NCBI GenBank assembly: GCA_900538475.1
Contig: UPYT01000012.1
Coordinates: 32,841 to 96,840, forward strand
DNA: 64,000 nt
Origin: an uncultured Clostridium sp.
GTDB taxonomy: Bacteria; Bacillota; Clostridia; Lachnospirales; Lachnospiraceae
Reading direction: 5' to 3'
Both the position numbers and the translations under genes were made by a program. Below are positions 19,275 to 26,394 of this stretch, one piece after another. The notes beneath the pieces are model-generated. The model saw nothing but the letters and a program-made list of their open reading frames with translations, had not been told where the DNA came from and did not search any database. Each line of letters opens with the position of its first letter. The first letter of the stretch is position 1.

Positions 19275-20654
19275 GTGAAAAAAGGCGATTATTGTGAAGC
19301 AGTGGTAGAAACAATTGAATTTCCAAATAAAGGAGTTCTGCATATAGACGGAGAAAGAGTTATTGTGAAAAATGCTCTGCCGGGACAGACGATCCGGTTT
19401 GTGATTAATAAAAAGAGAAAAGGGAAATGCGAAGGACGCCTTTTAGAGGTTCTGGCACCTTCTTCTCTGGAGCAGACAGAAGGGACATGTCCTCATTTTG
19501 GCATCTGCGGAGGATGTCTTTATCAGAGTCTGCCCTATGAAGAACAGCTGAAGATCAAAGAGCAGCAGGTCAAATCCCTTATTGATGGAGTATGCAGCTC
19601 CTATGTGTTTGAAGGGATCAAGGGAAGCCCTGTGTTTAAGGGATACCGGAATAAAATGGAATTTTCCTTTGGAGATGAGTTCAAGGATGGCCCTCTTGCT
19701 TTGGGAATGCACCGCAGAGGGAGTTTTTATGATATTGTGAACACACCAGAATGCCAGATTGTAAATCAGGATTTCTGCAAAATCCTGACATACACCCTGG
19801 AATACTTTACAGAGAAAAAAGCCGGATATTATAAAAAGCTGCAGCATGTAGGCTACCTTCGCCATTTGCTGGTGCGCCGGGCTGTAAAGACAGGAGAAAT
19901 TCTGGCAGCACTGGTTACTTCCGGGCAGACGGAGACGCTGGAGACCGGAGAAGAGGAACTTCTGGAGGGTTGGAGGACAGGTCTTCTCTCCCTTCCCTTA
20001 GAGGGTTCCTTTGCGGGGATTCTTCATATCCGCAATGACAGTCTGGCCGATGTGGTCCAGAGTGATGAGACAAGAATTCTGTACGGCAAGGATTATTTTT
20101 ATGAGGAACTTCTGGGACTGAAATTCCGGATTTCTCCCTTTTCCTTTTTCCAGACCAATTCTCTGGGAGCAGAGGTTCTTTATGAAACCGCGCGTGGATA
20201 TGTGGGTGAGACAGCAGACAAGGTTGTTTTTGATCTGTACAGCGGAACCGGAACGATCGCTCAGATTATAGCTCCGGTAGCCAGCAAGGTAGTAGGTGTG
20301 GAGATCGTAGAGGAAGCTGTGGAAGCCGCCCGGGAAAATGCAGCAATGAACGGACTTTCCAATTGTGAATTTATTGCAGGAGATGTGCTGAAGGTAATTG
20401 ACGAGCTTCAGGACAAGCCGGATCTGATTATTCTGGATCCGCCCCGTGATGGCATTCATCCTAAGGCACTGGAAAAGATTATTGATTTCGGCGTGGATCG
20501 GATGGTTTATATTTCCTGTAAGCCAACCAGTCTGGCTCGGGATTTGGTGGTACTGCAGGAGCGGGGGTACCAGGTGGAGAAGGTGTGCTGCGTAGACATG
20601 TTCCCGGCTACGGCGAATGTGGAAACTGTGTGCAGCCTATCCCGCATAAAATAA
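19275..20654 (+). CDS. rlmD: 23S rRNA (uracil-5-)-methyltransferase RlmD/RumA family, C-terminus remodelled by prophage
   Basis: A SAM-dependent m5U RNA methyltransferase. The N-terminal TRAM-like region is followed by four cysteines (CPHFGICGGC and a later Cys) for an Fe-S cluster, the SAM site FDLYSGTGTIAQI, LDPPRDGIHPKAL and the catalytic cysteine in VYISCKPTSLARDL. GTG 19275 follows AAAAAGGAG. The last codons after NVETV (CSLSRIK, stop) come from phage DNA: the attL core lies at 20601-20630. The host version of the 3' end, encoding a longer extension, is at 58308-58616. The methyltransferase core is intact, so activity is probably kept. Confidence 0.9.
   Translation: MKKGDYCEAVVETIEFPNKGVLHIDGERVIVKNALPGQTIRFVINKKRKGKCEGRLLEVLAPSSLEQTEGTCPHFGICGGCLYQSLPYEEQLKIKEQQVKSLIDGVCSSYVFEGIKGSPVFKGYRNKMEFSFGDEFKDGPLALGMHRRGSFYDIVNTPECQIVNQDFCKILTYTLEYFTEKKAGYYKKLQHVGYLRHLLVRRAVKTGEILAALVTSGQTETLETGEEELLEGWRTGLLSLPLEGSFAGILHIRNDSLADVVQSDETRILYGKDYFYEELLGLKFRISPFSFFQTNSLGAEVLYETARGYVGETADKVVFDLYSGTGTIAQIIAPVASKVVGVEIVEEAVEAARENAAMNGLSNCEFIAGDVLKVIDELQDKPDLIILDPPRDGIHPKALEKIIDFGVDRMVYISCKPTSLARDLVVLQERGYQVEKVCCVDMFPATANVETVCSLSRIK
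20601..20630 (+). other. attL, left attachment site in rlmD 3' end
   Basis: The 30 nt beginning TTCCCGG and containing TACGGCGAATGTGGA match 58290-58319 at 27 of 30 positions. In both copies they encode the same reading frame (F-P-x-T-A-N-V-E-T-V). Confidence 0.85.
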
Positions 20655-20668
20655 GGTTTTTTGAGACT

Positions 20669-21997
20669 TTAATTGTCATTAAAAGTACTATTTGTCAACG
20701 GTTTGTCAACGCTTTTTTCAGCCGTTGACAAGGATGTAGCTTTTTCGAAAATATCAACGCTCTGGTTAGCCATTGTTTCTGTGGCGTGAGTGTAAATCTG
20801 GAGAGTGGTGCTGATGTCTGAGTGTCCCAGCCTGTTTTGGACATCTTTGACATTGGCACCATTTTCAATTAAAATTGTAGCATGGGTGTGGCGGAGAGAG
20901 TGATAGTCAAAAGCAATTTGCAATTCATGATGGATTACCCGGCTACAATATTTAAAAGAGTCGGTGCTAACATATTCCCCATTTTCGCGCACACATATCA
21001 TATCTACTTTCCGGAGGGCGCAGGGAATGCCATGCTCGACAGGGACAATTCGATAAATAGTATCGCCCTTCTCGTCTGTTTCCGGCTTTAGATAATGGTC
21101 TGTATAATAATCACCGTATATCTCCCGATTTTCTTCCTGTGCGGCTTTGGCGTTTCTTAGAGCGCTATATAAGGTATCCCCTATTTTAATTGTTCTTACA
21201 GAGGATTTTGTCTTGGTTGTTCCAAAATACCAGGCAGATTTTTCTTCTTTCTTTCCTTTCTTTTTCAACACGGTTCTCACATCTACCCCGTAATTCCGTT
21301 TTAAGACAGTTTTATTTACTGAAATAGTGCGATTTTCAAAATCAACATCGTTCCATGTTAGAGCAAAAGCTTCGCTGATGCGCAGACCCGTGTAGTAACC
21401 AATCAAAAGGGGAATATGGAAAATATTACCTTCCGGAAAGCGGTTGAGGATTTTTCTGAAATCATCCGTCTGAAGAATAACTCTTTTGCAAGAGCGCTGC
21501 TCAAATGATGGAAATTTAATTCGCTCGCAAGGATTGCTTTTTACATATTGCAGCGGCTCGATGGCATATTCATAAGACGCAGACAATACAGATAAAATTC
21601 CCTTTACAGATGCCTTGGCCATCCCATTGATTTTCAACTGGTTAATATAGTCCTGAATAGCCGCTGAAGAGAGCACCTTTAATTTATATTGCCCGAACCG
21701 AGGCTTCAGATGATTTTCTATAATTCCGAGATACCCGAGCTGGGTGTTGTACTTTAACTCTGTTTTGCAGTAATTGTCAAACCAGTAGTCCAGATAATCG
21801 GCTATACTGATTTCTGATGGCGAAAAAACAGCCCCTGCATTGTTGTATTCATTCATGGCCTGGGTGCCAGCTGATATGGCTTCCGCCTTTGTGCGAAATC
21901 CGCTTTTACTTATAGATTTTCTTTTTCCATCTACTGGAGCAGCCTCAAAGCTGTACTGCCACACATTTCCGCGCTTTCTTGTTCTGAGTTGTCCCAT
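20669..21997 (-). CDS. int: tyrosine site-specific recombinase (phage integrase)
   Basis: A 442-residue integrase. It has an N-terminal AP2-like arm-binding domain ([18 protein letters not shown]), a SAM-like core-binding domain (about 65-170) and a C-terminal catalytic domain with the first Arg in [21 protein letters not shown] (His-x-x-Arg) and the tyrosine in [16 protein letters not shown] 21997 follows AAAGGATGAT. The gene lies against attL, and its last codons contain three GTCAACG repeats that are probably its own arm-type sites. A Tn916-like or phage-like integrase would look alike, but the rest of the element is phage. Confidence 0.94.
   Translation of the reverse strand: MGQLRTRKRGNVWQYSFEAAPVDGKRKSISKSGFRTKAEAISAGTQAMNEYNNAGAVFSPSEISIADYLDYWFDNYCKTELKYNTQLGYLGIIENHLKPRFGQYKLKVLSSAAIQDYINQLKINGMAKASVKGILSVLSASYEYAIEPLQYVKSNPCERIKFPSFEQRSCKRVILQTDDFRKILNRFPEGNIFHIPLLIGYYTGLRISEAFALTWNDVDFENRTISVNKTVLKRNYGVDVRTVLKKKGKKEEKSAWYFGTTKTKSSVRTIKIGDTLYSALRNAKAAQEENREIYGDYYTDHYLKPETDEKGDTIYRIVPVEHGIPCALRKVDMICVRENGEYVSTDSFKYCSRVIHHELQIAFDYHSLRHTHATILIENGANVKDVQNRLGHSDISTTLQIYTHATETMANQSVDIFEKATSLSTAEKSVDKPLTNSTFNDN
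20694..20729. repeat. putative integrase arm-type sites next to attL
   Basis: Three copies of GTCAACG: direct at 20694-20700 and 20705-20711, inverted at 20723-20729. They overlap the 3' end of the integrase gene. The same heptamer occurs twice next to attR. Confidence 0.6.
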
Positions 21998-22018
21998 AAT
22001 ATCATCCTTTCTGGTGGT

Positions 22019-22034
22019 GTTGCGGTATCGCAAC
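22019..22034. repeat. inverted repeat GTTGCG-GTAT-CGCAAC, copy 1 of 4
   Basis: A perfect 6-bp inverted repeat with 4-nt centre in the integrase leader. Related copies lie at 38936, 52180 and 57029, all between genes. It may be an operator of a phage regulator. Confidence 0.5.
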
Positions 22035-22187
22035 AGTAAAAATGAGTACAAAAATACGCCCCTTGCCAGGACGTTCCAGAAATGATATACTTTGTTTGGG
22101 ATAGAGTATATCTTCCTGGAGCAATCCGGCAAGAGAAAATCTATACAAAAGCCGTTCGGTACGCCAATACCGGGCGGTTTTTGCGAT

Positions 22188-22216
22188 TTGACAAATAATC
22201 AAGTTTGGAATATAAT
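22188..22216 (+). promoter_or_regulatory. consensus promoter of the putative antitoxin RNA
   Basis: TTGACA (22188-22193), a 17-nt spacer and TATAAT (22211-22216). No open reading frame follows on the plus strand before the terminator at 22276-22317, so it should drive a short noncoding RNA. Confidence 0.75.
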
Positions 22217-22222
22217 ATACTT

Positions 22223-22318
22223 AACAAGAGAACCGTTGGTCAGTGTACACCTGACCGCCGGCAAAGAAGTGTTATAAAAATAGCGCCTTACTTTACCAGA
22301 GCAGGGGCGCTATTTTTT
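22223..22318 (+). ncRNA. putative antitoxin RNA of a type I toxin-antitoxin locus
   Basis: Inferred transcript of about 95 nt from a consensus promoter to a strong terminator. It contains the hairpin GGTCAG-TGTACAC-CTGACC and converges on the 28-codon toxin gene. Its 3' end overlaps the toxin stop codon, as in the txpA/RatA and bsrG/SR4 pairs of B. subtilis. The 5' part resembles the toxin mRNA leader in the same sense (GAACCGTTGG and CCGCCGG blocks), so the locus may have arisen by inverted duplication. The boundaries are inferred. Confidence 0.55.
22276..22317. terminator. bidirectional terminator shared by toxin and antitoxin transcripts
   Basis: Perfect 12-bp stem AAAAATAGCGCC / GGCGCTATTTTT. 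It has T-runs on both strands, and the toxin stop codon lies in the right arm. Confidence 0.8.
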
Positions 22319-22396
22319 GCGTGTAAAAAGTATAACAAGAGTTATGACTGCGCAAAGCATGTTTACAAAGTCGAATAATTCGTCATATGTAACCAT
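22310..22396 (-). CDS. putative holin-like type I toxin peptide
   Basis: A 28-residue peptide starting MVTYDELFDF, with a hydrophobic centre (VNMLCAVITLVILF) and the basic end TRKK. This is the usual form of the putative holin-like toxin family found in Firmicutes prophages and plasmids: short N-terminal head, one membrane span, positive tail. GAAAGGAGG precedes the ATG. Expression in the host membrane would be harmful if not checked, probably by the convergent RNA. Confidence 0.7.
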   Translation of the reverse strand: MVTYDELFDFVNMLCAVITLVILFTRKK

Positions 22397-22483
22397 AGCA
22401 CCAGCCTCCTTTCGTAAATCGTCCGGCGGCTGACATAACACCCCAACGGTTCCCCGGGTAAGTATATTATATTGTCAAGGTAG

Positions 22484-22512
22484 GCCCCTGCGGTGGCGCA
22501 GGGGCGGTTTTT
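22484..22512 (+). terminator. hairpin with plus-strand T-run upstream of the toxin
   Basis: Stem GCCCCTGCG / CGCAGGGGC, loop GTGG, then GGTTTTTG. A plus-strand transcript reading through the first terminator would end here and would be antisense to the whole toxin mRNA. Confidence 0.5.
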
Positions 22513-22515
22513 GCT

Positions 22516-23148
22516 TTAATTAATATTAAGAACTGCGGTTACACTAGGAGCATTGTCGCTCCAGTCAAACATATCCTCTACAGTAAAGGTAATGGGGCTT
22601 GTGTCTGATAATAAAAATGCATCCCCTATGTTCAGGGTATATCCAGGCATAATTTTTTTATATTCATTCTCTACGGATTGATTTTCATCTGCAGATGAAA
22701 TGACAGCCCCTTTCATCTGCACGCCATTTTGATATGCATTCAGCCCGATAAAAGCCGACATAGCGCTCATGGGTTCTGCGGCCTTATTCGTATAATCATA
22801 ATAGACTATTATACAAGACTTTCCTTCGTAGTCAGACGAAAGTTCATATCCGGTGTATTTTATGTGCCATTCCGCCGCATCAAACTCAAAAAGAGGAGCT
22901 GGTATCAATGCACCATCCGGTCCAACCTGTTTTCCATCAGGTGTCGTTGTGTTTGCAAGCATTATTCCATTTGCATCCAGATAATAACTCTTTCCACTAT
23001 CTTCGATCCAACCTGTTGCATAACTCCCATCATCATTCTGGTACTTCCACTGACCATTGCCTTGATCCTGCCAAGTTCCAGCGAAGGCCGTCATCCCCAT
23101 ACTCAATGTCAACAATGCCGTTGCCGCAAAAAGCTTTAATTTCCTCAT
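22516..23148 (-). CDS. secreted protein with cell-wall-binding-like repeat and DUF5067-like domain
   Basis: 210 residues. A Sec signal peptide (about 1-23, cleavage after AFA) is followed by a Trp/Tyr-rich repeat of the choline/cell-wall-binding type (GTWQDQGNGQWKYQNDDGSY, GWIEDSGKSYYLDANG) and a C-terminal beta domain with the DUF5067-like pattern IVYYDYTNKAAEPMSAMSAF. It stands first in the minus-strand lysogeny region, so it is probably made in the lysogen and exported: a candidate lysogenic conversion factor. The function is unknown. Confidence 0.78.
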   Translation of the reverse strand: MRKLKLFAATALLTLSMGMTAFAGTWQDQGNGQWKYQNDDGSYATGWIEDSGKSYYLDANGIMLANTTTPDGKQVGPDGALIPAPLFEFDAAEWHIKYTGYELSSDYEGKSCIIVYYDYTNKAAEPMSAMSAFIGLNAYQNGVQMKGAVISSADENQSVENEYKKIMPGYTLNIGDAFLLSDTSPITFTVEDMFDWSDNAPSVTAVLNIN

Positions 23149-23204
23149 ACTTCTTTTCCTTCCCTTCTAAATTATTATTAAAACGCCTGTGGCGAATTAA
23201 TCCT

Positions 23205-23669
23205 TTAAAATTTTTCCATGACCGCCAGAGACGGTTCAAACATTACAATGTAATTATCTATTTCAACGTAGCAGCCGTATTTTTCGCGATACAGCTCCAG
23301 TGCTTCTGCCAGAGTGTCCTCGCTCACTCCCAGAAACTCCGCCAGCTCATAACGGCTGCGACAGTGTGCCTTATAACCATCTACAATTCCAGTCAGACCG
23401 ATGCGCCGATTATAGGCCCGGAGCCGTGCGGTACGTTCCTGCTTCCGGCTGTCTACATTATTCTGGTCTAAAATATTTCCGACCGTAGTATAGTGATGCT
23501 CCAGCTCCTCAGCCAGAGTGTCGGCGGTTTGCGCGGATGTCATTCCGGCCCTTAAAGCTACAGAGCCGTCAATGTACAATCCGCGAAGTTTTTCACTTTT
23601 AAAATTCAAATAATCAACTGAAACATTCTGCTCATAAGCTTCCTGTTCCAATTCTTCAACTGGTGTCAA
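23205..23669 (-). CDS. ImmA/IrrE-like protein
   Basis: A 154-residue protein placed directly downstream of the CI-like repressor, the usual position for ImmA. In ICEBs1, ImmA cleaves the repressor to trigger induction. The helical segment ADTLAEELEHHYTT corresponds to the zinc-binding helix, but it reads EELEHH instead of a clean HExxH, so catalysis is uncertain. A C-terminal HTH-like part (RYELAEFLGVSEDTLAEALELY) follows. It is 11 nt from the repressor gene, in one operon. Confidence 0.78.
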   Translation of the reverse strand: MTPVEELEQEAYEQNVSVDYLNFKSEKLRGLYIDGSVALRAGMTSAQTADTLAEELEHHYTTVGNILDQNNVDSRKQERTARLRAYNRRIGLTGIVDGYKAHCRSRYELAEFLGVSEDTLAEALELYREKYGCYVEIDNYIVMFEPSLAVMEKF

Positions 23670-23680
23670 TCTATCAACTC

Positions 23681-23989
23681 CTATTTGCGGCGGTTTTTTA
23701 CAAATTCTGCGTAAGCCCGGATGTCATCCAACTCATCTGCGGTGAATTCGTCTCCATCAAAATGAGCGGCTACGGTCATTGGTTCGGTATTCAAGCCAAG
23801 CAAATCATCGGCAGAAACATTTAATGTATCCGCTATCTTTTTTATGGTTTGAACATTTGGTTCCCTATTTCCGCTTTCATATAGAGAATAAGTAGACTTT
23901 GCTACTCCAATTATATCTGCTACTTCTTTTTGCGTCATACCTCTTCGTTCTCTTGCTTCTTTTAAATTTTCATTAAAGTATTCACCCAT
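23681..23989 (-). CDS. CI-like phage repressor (XRE family HTH)
   Basis: 102 residues with a classical helix-turn-helix at about 9-62 (RGMTQKEVADIIGVAKSTYSLYE). It lacks a LexA-type peptidase domain, so it is an ImmA-dependent type of repressor rather than a lambda CI. It is transcribed leftwards from the promoter at 24014-24042 and should bind the 17-bp operators between itself and the cro-like gene. Confidence 0.9.
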   Translation of the reverse strand: MGEYFNENLKEARERRGMTQKEVADIIGVAKSTYSLYESGNREPNVQTIKKIADTLNVSADDLLGLNTEPMTVAAHFDGDEFTADELDDIRAYAEFVKNRRK

Positions 23990-24013
23990 ATTTTAGCACC
24001 TCCGATTACCTTG

Positions 24014-24042
24014 ATTATATATATTAAATGCAAACATGTCAA
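24014..24042 (-). promoter_or_regulatory. promoter of the repressor operon
   Basis: On the minus strand TTGACA (24037-24042), 17-nt spacer, TATAAT (24014-24019). An operator half-site GTTTGCAT lies inside the spacer, suggesting autoregulation. Confidence 0.75.
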
Positions 24043-24049
24043 TAAAAAA

Positions 24050-24128
24050 GTTTACAAAATGCAAAGAAAACTGTTGACAAGTTTGCGAAAAGCAATTATA
24101 TTATAATCATAGTTTGCGAAATGCAAAC
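24050..24128. promoter_or_regulatory. three 17-bp operators and early promoter of the genetic switch
   Basis: Inverted repeats of the type GTTTGC-N5-GCAAAC occur at 24050-24066 (GTTTAC/GCAAAG), 24081-24097 (GTTTGC/GCAATT) and 24112-24128 (perfect). The early promoter has TTGACA at 24074-24079 and TATATT at 24097-24102 with 17-nt spacing, so the middle operator lies between -35 and -10 and the perfect one covers the transcription start. This is a standard CI/Cro switch layout. Confidence 0.8.
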
Positions 24129-24145
24129 AAGAAAGGAGGAACGAG

Positions 24146-24334
24146 GTGTTTAGGAATTTAGAAGCCGAACAGGCAAGAAAAGGACTTACGAACAAGAACG
24201 TTGCAGATACGTTAGGTATTTCTAGAGTTTCGTATGAAAACAAGAAAAAAAGCGGGAAATTTACGACTCTGGAAATTAAGGCATTATGCAAACTGTTCAA
24301 ATGTAAGTTTGACTATCTATTTGATACAGAGTAG
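24146..24334 (+). CDS. Cro-like HTH regulator
   Basis: 62 residues starting at GTG 24146 after AAAGGAGG. Helix-turn-helix GLTNKNVADTLGISRVSYEN followed by a short LCKLFKCKFDYLFDTE tail. It is the first gene rightwards from the operator region and divergent from the CI-like gene, hence the Cro position. Confidence 0.85.
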   Translation: MFRNLEAEQARKGLTNKNVADTLGISRVSYENKKKSGKFTTLEIKALCKLFKCKFDYLFDTE

Positions 24335-24347
24335 GAGGTGAGCAGGG

Positions 24348-24509
24348 ATGTGGACTTTGGCTCTTTTAATATCCATTTGGATTATTGGAGCTGCATGCGT
24401 GTGCCTGATGAAAAAAATAGAACCCAGTAACAAGATGTATCCTATTTGGGCTCTATTGGTGGTTTTGCTGTTCACGGCATATTCACTCTATCGGTGGTTT
24501 TGTGGCTGA
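24348..24509 (+). CDS. small two-span membrane protein
   Basis: 53 residues, MWTLALLISIWIIG start, with two hydrophobic segments (about 3-20 and 32-47) around a short basic loop. TAGGAGGTGAG precedes it. Its 3' end overlaps by 27 nt the 3' end of the convergent gene at 24483-25010. The same arrangement is repeated 0.8 kb to the right. Function unknown. Confidence 0.6.
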   Translation: MWTLALLISIWIIGAACVCLMKKIEPSNKMYPIWALLVVLLFTAYSLYRWFCG

Positions 24510-25010
24510 CAGTTCATCATTTAGAGATGAGGCAATATATGTGATGAGGGATGTATATGTTTTTCGTTGTGCCCTTGAAGGCTGTACACCGTAGAATTCT
24601 TCATTTACACGATCAAGAAAATCAATGATGTACAGTTTGTTATTTGCATTGCAGAATAGAAGTGCTCTGTCAGCAGAAGCATGCAATGCTTCGTATGCAG
24701 GAGAGGATTGTGTTGTTAAAGAAAATTGTCCCGCTGCGTGCAGAAAATCACTAAAGGCGACCTTTTTATCGGCGTAATAAATGGAGAATTGCTTTTCTAT
24801 TAAAGCAGCATCAGATTCCATCTTCTTAAGGGTTTCCTGATGAGTGATATCCATTTGACGCATTGTACGTGCGTGACGATTGTTTATGATTGCCACAAAA
24901 ATCGGCGATAAAAATGCAACAACAGCGATAGCGGCAGTTATGGTCCAAGATAAATCTAATGGCGGCAAGGCATTAACGACATTTGCGGTAGACGATGTGG
25001 CAAGTAACAT
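24483..25010 (-). CDS. inserted membrane protein gene (moron), unknown function
   Basis: 175 residues. An N-terminal membrane span (about 22-45, ITAAIAVVAFLSPIFVAII) is followed by an Arg/Lys-rich turn, a helical coiled-coil-like stretch and a cytoplasmic helical domain. It is transcribed against the early operon from a promoter within the 43-bp repeat at 25040-25082, so it should be on in the lysogen. Such genes often act in superinfection exclusion, but nothing in the sequence proves it. Confidence 0.7.
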   Translation of the reverse strand: MLLATSSTANVVNALPPLDLSWTITAAIAVVAFLSPIFVAIINNRHARTMRQMDITHQETLKKMESDAALIEKQFSIYYADKKVAFSDFLHAAGQFSLTTQSSPAYEALHASADRALLFCNANNKLYIIDFLDRVNEEFYGVQPSRAQRKTYTSLITYIASSLNDELSATKPPIE

Positions 25011-25039
25011 GTTTATTCTCCTTTATATTTAATAAAGGA

Positions 25040-25082
25040 ATTGTAGCACAGAAAAAAGAAGTTTACCAGATGAGTAGGAGGT
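25040..25082. repeat. 43-bp repeat carrying the moron promoter, copy 1
   Basis: Matches 25663-25705 at 38 of 43 positions. On the minus strand it contains TGCTACAAT (extended -10), and on the plus strand it ends with the TAGGAGGT ribosome binding site of the next rightward gene. Confidence 0.75.
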
Positions 25083-25089
25083 AAAGAAG

Positions 25090-25155
25090 ATGAATGCAGA
25101 TAAAAAGATACCGGGATTCCTGCAAGTGTTTGGATTAAGAAGAACTGAGGAGTAG
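25090..25155 (+). CDS. 21-residue peptide, possible leader or remnant
   Basis: ATG 25090 after TAGGAGGT encodes MNADKKIPGFLQVF plus seven residues. Its good ribosome binding site is the only support. It may be a remnant of the early-operon gene that once followed cro. Confidence 0.35.
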   Translation: MNADKKIPGFLQVFGLRRTEE

Positions 25156-25167
25156 GAGGTGAAGGCG

Positions 25168-25314
25168 ATGCGAGAGTACATTCAAATATTCTACGAACTA
25201 TGGAAAGAAGATCCACAGTTTAGGGCGCGATGTCACCTTGCACATTTGAGCTTGTTCCTATCTGTAGTGGTGCTTGTAGTGGTGCTTCTTGTGCTGCATT
25301 ACATGAGTAAATAG
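25168..25314 (+). CDS. small single-span membrane protein
   Basis: 48 residues: charged helix MREYIQIFYELWKEDPQF, then a strongly hydrophobic C-terminal span (LSVVVLVVVLLVL). GTAGGAGGTG precedes the start. Its 3' two thirds overlap the 3' end of the convergent gene 25220-25615. Confidence 0.5.
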   Translation: MREYIQIFYELWKEDPQFRARCHLAHLSLFLSVVVLVVVLLVLHYMSK

Positions 25315-25615
25315 AAACAATGATTGCGATAATGGATACGAACAGTGCTAAGGTAGCTACTATGTGTGGATACCATGTTCGTAATAAATCCTTTTTTCTA
25401 AATTGTAGCCACATAAGTCCGATGGGAGTTATTTCATATACTCGAACAGCAGACCGATAAAACGCGTCATTAGCGTTAATGCATTTTATAAGCCTGTATT
25501 TTTTCATAACAAGCAGATCAGATGCGTTTTCGCAGTTCTCATGAATATTAGATGTTTTCATTTGTTTTAAAAGAGATGTTTGCTGGGGAGTAAGTTCAAT
25601 ATCTTTATATTCCAT
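25220..25615 (-). CDS. second inserted membrane protein gene (moron), winged-helix-like plus membrane span
   Basis: 131 residues. The N-terminal ~85 residues look like a winged helix (LTPQQTSLLKQMKTS...YRLIKCINANDAFY...YEITPIGLMWLQF). A membrane span follows (about 88-108, IVATLALFVSIIAIIVSIY), then a Pro/Ala tail. It has the same convergent orientation and the same promoter repeat (25663-25705) as the first inserted gene. Function unknown. Confidence 0.68.
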   Translation of the reverse strand: MEYKDIELTPQQTSLLKQMKTSNIHENCENASDLLVMKKYRLIKCINANDAFYRSAVRVYEITPIGLMWLQFRKKDLLRTWYPHIVATLALFVSIIAIIVSIYSCNAAQEAPLQAPLQIGTSSNVQGDIAP

Positions 25616-25662
25616 TTAATAGCTCCTTTTATTGTTTTCAGTTGGACCGCGTTAATAAGAGG

Positions 25663-25705
25663 ATTGTAGCACAGAAAAAGGAAATTTGCCAGATGGATAG
25701 GAGGT
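25663..25705. repeat. 43-bp repeat carrying the moron promoter, copy 2
   Basis: Second copy of the repeat at 25040-25082, again just upstream of a minus-strand membrane protein gene and ending in TAGGAGGT for the plus-strand gene to the right. Confidence 0.75.
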
Positions 25706-25712
25706 GAGCGAA

Positions 25713-25922
25713 TTGGTAGAGTCATATAAACCCATTTACAGCGTGAAAGAAACAGCAAAGATTCTGAAAGTAAATACAGATTCGGTTTACGCGCTTATCC
25801 GAACTGGACAGCTCACAGGCTTAAAGCTGGGGTCTATTAAAGTTCGTGGAAGTGATTTAGAGCGATTTATTGAGAAGTACCCGGCAATGACAGTGGAGGT
25901 AGAGAGACATGGTGAAGTTTAA
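25713..25922 (+). CDS. excisionase-like / MerR-type HTH protein
   Basis: About 69 residues. IYSVKETAKILKVNTDSVYALIRTG is the HTH_17 fold used by excisionases and small phage regulators, followed by the wing LKLGSIKVRGSDLERFI. I prefer TTG 25713, 7 nt after AGGAGGT; GTG 25704 lies inside the ribosome binding site. Candidate Xis, but it could equally be an early regulator. Confidence 0.75.
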   Translation: MVESYKPIYSVKETAKILKVNTDSVYALIRTGQLTGLKLGSIKVRGSDLERFIEKYPAMTVEVERHGEV

Positions 25923-26124
25923 AGAAGCGCCTCAACCGGCGCTGAGTTACGCGGCTGTTACCGTCGGTCCTGGCCCGTTGGTGGATCCAGTGCTGGTGCT
26001 GGAGCTGGAGAAGCTGGAGCGGATTAACAGTAGCCTGCAGGCAGAGAACAAATTCCTCTGGAGCCTGTTGGGGACAGTGATTTTTGTGTTTTCACTGACT
26101 ACGTGGGTTCCAGTGGTGTTTTGA
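25909..26124 (+). CDS. small phage protein with C-terminal membrane span
   Basis: 71 residues; overlaps the HTH gene by 14 nt. Pro-rich N-terminus, charged coiled-coil-like middle (LELEKLERINSSLQAEN) and a C-terminal hydrophobic span (LLGTVIFVFSLTTWVPVVF). Tail-anchored layout; function unknown. Confidence 0.6.
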   Translation: MVKFKEAPQPALSYAAVTVGPGPLVDPVLVLELEKLERINSSLQAENKFLWSLLGTVIFVFSLTTWVPVVF

Positions 26125-26139
26125 GAGGAGGTGAGGACG

Positions 26140-26349
26140 ATGACACAGGCACAGGAAGGGCTCCAGGTGCTGCTGGATATGGCAGAGGATTACCGGAAGA
26201 AGAATAACATGAATTCTGTCACAATTTCAGCTGTTGGCGGCGGAACCGGACATGCTTATGCGTTCCAGGGAGCAGATAGAGTGGATGCGACTATCGGAAA
26301 GTGGCAAAAAGAAACCCCAGGAGCGGCCACTCCCAGGGCGGTGAAATAA
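26140..26349 (+). CDS. small phage early protein, unknown function
   Basis: 69 residues from ATG 26140 after GAGGAGGTG. Helical N-terminus followed by a Gly-rich segment (AVGGGTGHAYAFQ). Not recognised. Confidence 0.55.
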   Translation: MTQAQEGLQVLLDMAEDYRKKNNMNSVTISAVGGGTGHAYAFQGADRVDATIGKWQKETPGAATPRAVK

Positions 26350-26394
26350 AAAAACAATACACCCTTATTATAGGGGATTTAGAGGAGGATTGCA

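Noticed and set aside
22466..22478. TTGACA next to TATAAT on the minus strand as a complete toxin promoter
   Set aside because: The two hexamers are 1 nt apart, so they cannot be -35 and -10 of one promoter. The toxin -10 may be the TATAAT alone with a weak -35, but I could not fix it.
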